DNA of 64,000 bases from Gloeophyllum trabeum ATCC 11539 (Eukaryota; Basidiomycota; Agaricomycetes; Gloeophyllales; Gloeophyllaceae): positions 1,333,695 to 1,397,694 of the forward strand of contig NW_006920415.1 in the NCBI RefSeq assembly GCF_000344685.1, given 5' to 3'. Position numbers and translations under genes: made by a program. The number at the start of each line of letters is the position of its first letter. The first letter of the stretch is position 1. Below, one piece after another: positions 62,867 through 64,000 of this stretch. The notes below the pieces were generated by a model. It worked only from the letters and a program-made list of their open reading frames with translations. It did no database searches and was not told the origin of the DNA.

Positions 62867-64000
62867 TCAGAGCATCACAAACTCATCCATAGTCCGCTCG
62901 TCCGCGTTATACAGCGGCTGCGCCTTCTGCTGCTCGCCCTGCACCTGCACCTGAGGCGGCGGCGGCGGCGTGCGAGGCGCCTCGGTCTCGGGCTCGCTCA
63001 GTGGGCTGCTCACCTCTTCGGCTGCGGTCGTAGTTGGAGGTTCCGGGGGCTCCTGTACGACGGGCTGGTGGGCGTGTGGGAGCGTGTCGGGCTCGGCGGG
63101 CTGGACGGTGGCTTCGGATTCATCCTGGCTGCTGTGCTGCCCGTCAATCTCCATCATCCCGTCTTTCCCTCCGGTCAGCGGCTCTTCGAGGCTGGGATCC
63201 GACTTCGAGAGATCCGAAGCAGCAGGTACGTCTTCGACGCGGTGCGTATCCCCGTCAACCTCCATCCCTCCATCCTTCGGAACGTCCTTCTCTATCGCCG
63301 ATGGGCGCGACTCGTCCCCGGCAGAAGACACCACAGCTTCCTCCGTACCAGCAGGCTCCTCGACGTTCACTTCCGGCGCGACGCTCGCCAGAATCTCCGG
63401 GTCCGCAGGCTCGACCTTGATCTTGATCGGCGGCTCCGGCAGGTCTTCCTCCTCGTCGACGTCCATGGAGCTCGGTTGTGATACGGAGGCCTCTTCGATG
63501 TGCTCGACTTCGACGCCGTCGTCGCCGGCGTGAACGGCTGCGGGCGAGGTGACTTGCGGTGAGTGCGGGACGTCGGCTTCGGAGGAAGTGGATTGGTTGT
63601 GGACGGCGCCTTCTTCTCCTTGATGCGTCGGGGCCGAAGAGTCGTCGCGCTGATCCTGGGATGCACGAGGTTCGCTTGACTGCCCCTCCGCGGCTGTCTC
63701 AGGTCGGTCGACCGCCATCTCCGAGTCTCGAGGTGCCTCCTGCGGCGGCTGTTCCGAATGCTCTCCCGGCACCCCAACCGAATCCAAGCACATCTTGTCC
63801 TCCCTCCGCTCCGCCTCCGACTCCTTCTGGAACTCCATCCTCGGCACTCCGTCCTCGACCTCGCGCGGCGTCTGCGCCCCCTCGTTCTTCATTTTATCCA
63901 TCTGCACCCACGCCGCCCACAACCCCAGGCGCCACTCCTCCACCCGCGTCACCTCGCCCTGCACGCGCCGGACAACTTCCTTGCGGCGCTCGCGCACGCG
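62867..64000 (-). CDS. C-terminal part of a large acidic, disordered protein (runs off window)
   Basis: Open minus-strand frame from the window edge to the stop at 62867, at least 377 residues. The first visible part (RERRKEVVRRVQGEVTRVEEWRLGLWAAW) is probably helical/coiled coil. The remainder is rich in Glu, Asp, Pro and Ser with repeated EVD/VEEP-type motifs (SMDVDEEEDLPEPPIKIKVE, GMEVDGDTHRVEDV) and ends RTMDEFVML. No domain recognised. The IKIKVEP-like motif could be a SUMOylation site (inference). The start lies outside the window. Confidence 0.6.
   Translation of the reverse strand, partial: RVRERRKEVVRRVQGEVTRVEEWRLGLWAAWVQMDKMKNEGAQTPREVEDGVPRMEFQKESEAERREDKMCLDSVGVPGEHSEQPPQEAPRDSEMAVDRPETAAEGQSSEPRASQDQRDDSSAPTHQGEEGAVHNQSTSSEADVPHSPQVTSPAAVHAGDDGVEVEHIEEASVSQPSSMDVDEEEDLPEPPIKIKVEPADPEILASVAPEVNVEEPAGTEEAVVSSAGDESRPSAIEKDVPKDGGMEVDGDTHRVEDVPAASDLSKSDPSLEEPLTGGKDGMMEIDGQHSSQDESEATVQPAEPDTLPHAHQPVVQEPPEPPTTTAAEEVSSPLSEPETEAPRTPPPPPQVQVQGEQQKAQPLYNADERTMDEFVML

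Noticed and set aside
1..64000. tRNA, rRNA, CRISPR arrays or bacterial-style operons
   Set aside because: No tRNA cloverleaf-like sequence with both box A and box B found by eye, no rRNA, no spaced identical repeats; the genome is eukaryotic.

Overview
The window looks like nuclear DNA of an agaricomycete basidiomycete fungus. The reasons are many very short introns (about 45-60 nt, GTRNGT..YAG), a tandem pair of fungal-specific FunK1 kinases, remnants of Tnp2/CACTA-type and MULE transposases of the kind common in mushroom-forming fungi, and fungal-type orthologs of eIF2-gamma, Mcm10, Ubp6 and NDUFA6. All gene models were read by eye from splice consensus, frame continuity and remembered family features; nothing was searched.

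Layout. 1-10,100 is a transposon graveyard. It holds a decayed Tnp2-like transposase (minus strand) and a MULE transposase broken by two inverted ~1.14 kb solo LTRs, with the transposase segment between them flipped. A second inverted pair of ~448 bp solo LTRs follows, each with a perfect 5-bp target duplication. 10,268-29,510 is a compact housekeeping block: UBP6/USP14-type deubiquitinase, NDUFA6-type complex I subunit, PDAP1/PP28-type phosphoprotein, a mitochondrial PPR-like protein, eIF2-gamma, a RING-CH membrane E3, an RRM/SR protein, two unrecognised small genes and MCM10. 30,700-58,900 holds four dispersed members (A-D) of an unrecognised multi-membrane-span protein family. Each is followed by 0.5-1.6 kb of untranslated, splice-site-punctuated, degenerate repeat units. 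Three of the four share a promoter box about 345-370 bp before the start codon. Between members C and D lie a metallophosphoesterase, part of a membrane-protein gene, and the tandem FunK1 kinases, which carry a probable gene-conversion tract. 59,263-64,000 has a probable beta-propeller-like protein with a frameshift, two tandem SRPBCC/START-like genes sharing a 12-nt microexon, and the end of a large acidic protein that runs off the window.

Assembly caveats. Two N-gaps (17,986-18,487 and 32,504-33,326) are each flanked by an exact duplication of 598 and 517 bp. The simplest reading is unmerged overlapping contig ends. Collapsing the second one restores a continuous reading frame for family member A. 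Two genes (RING-CH and propeller) carry apparent single-base frameshifts that may be sequence errors.
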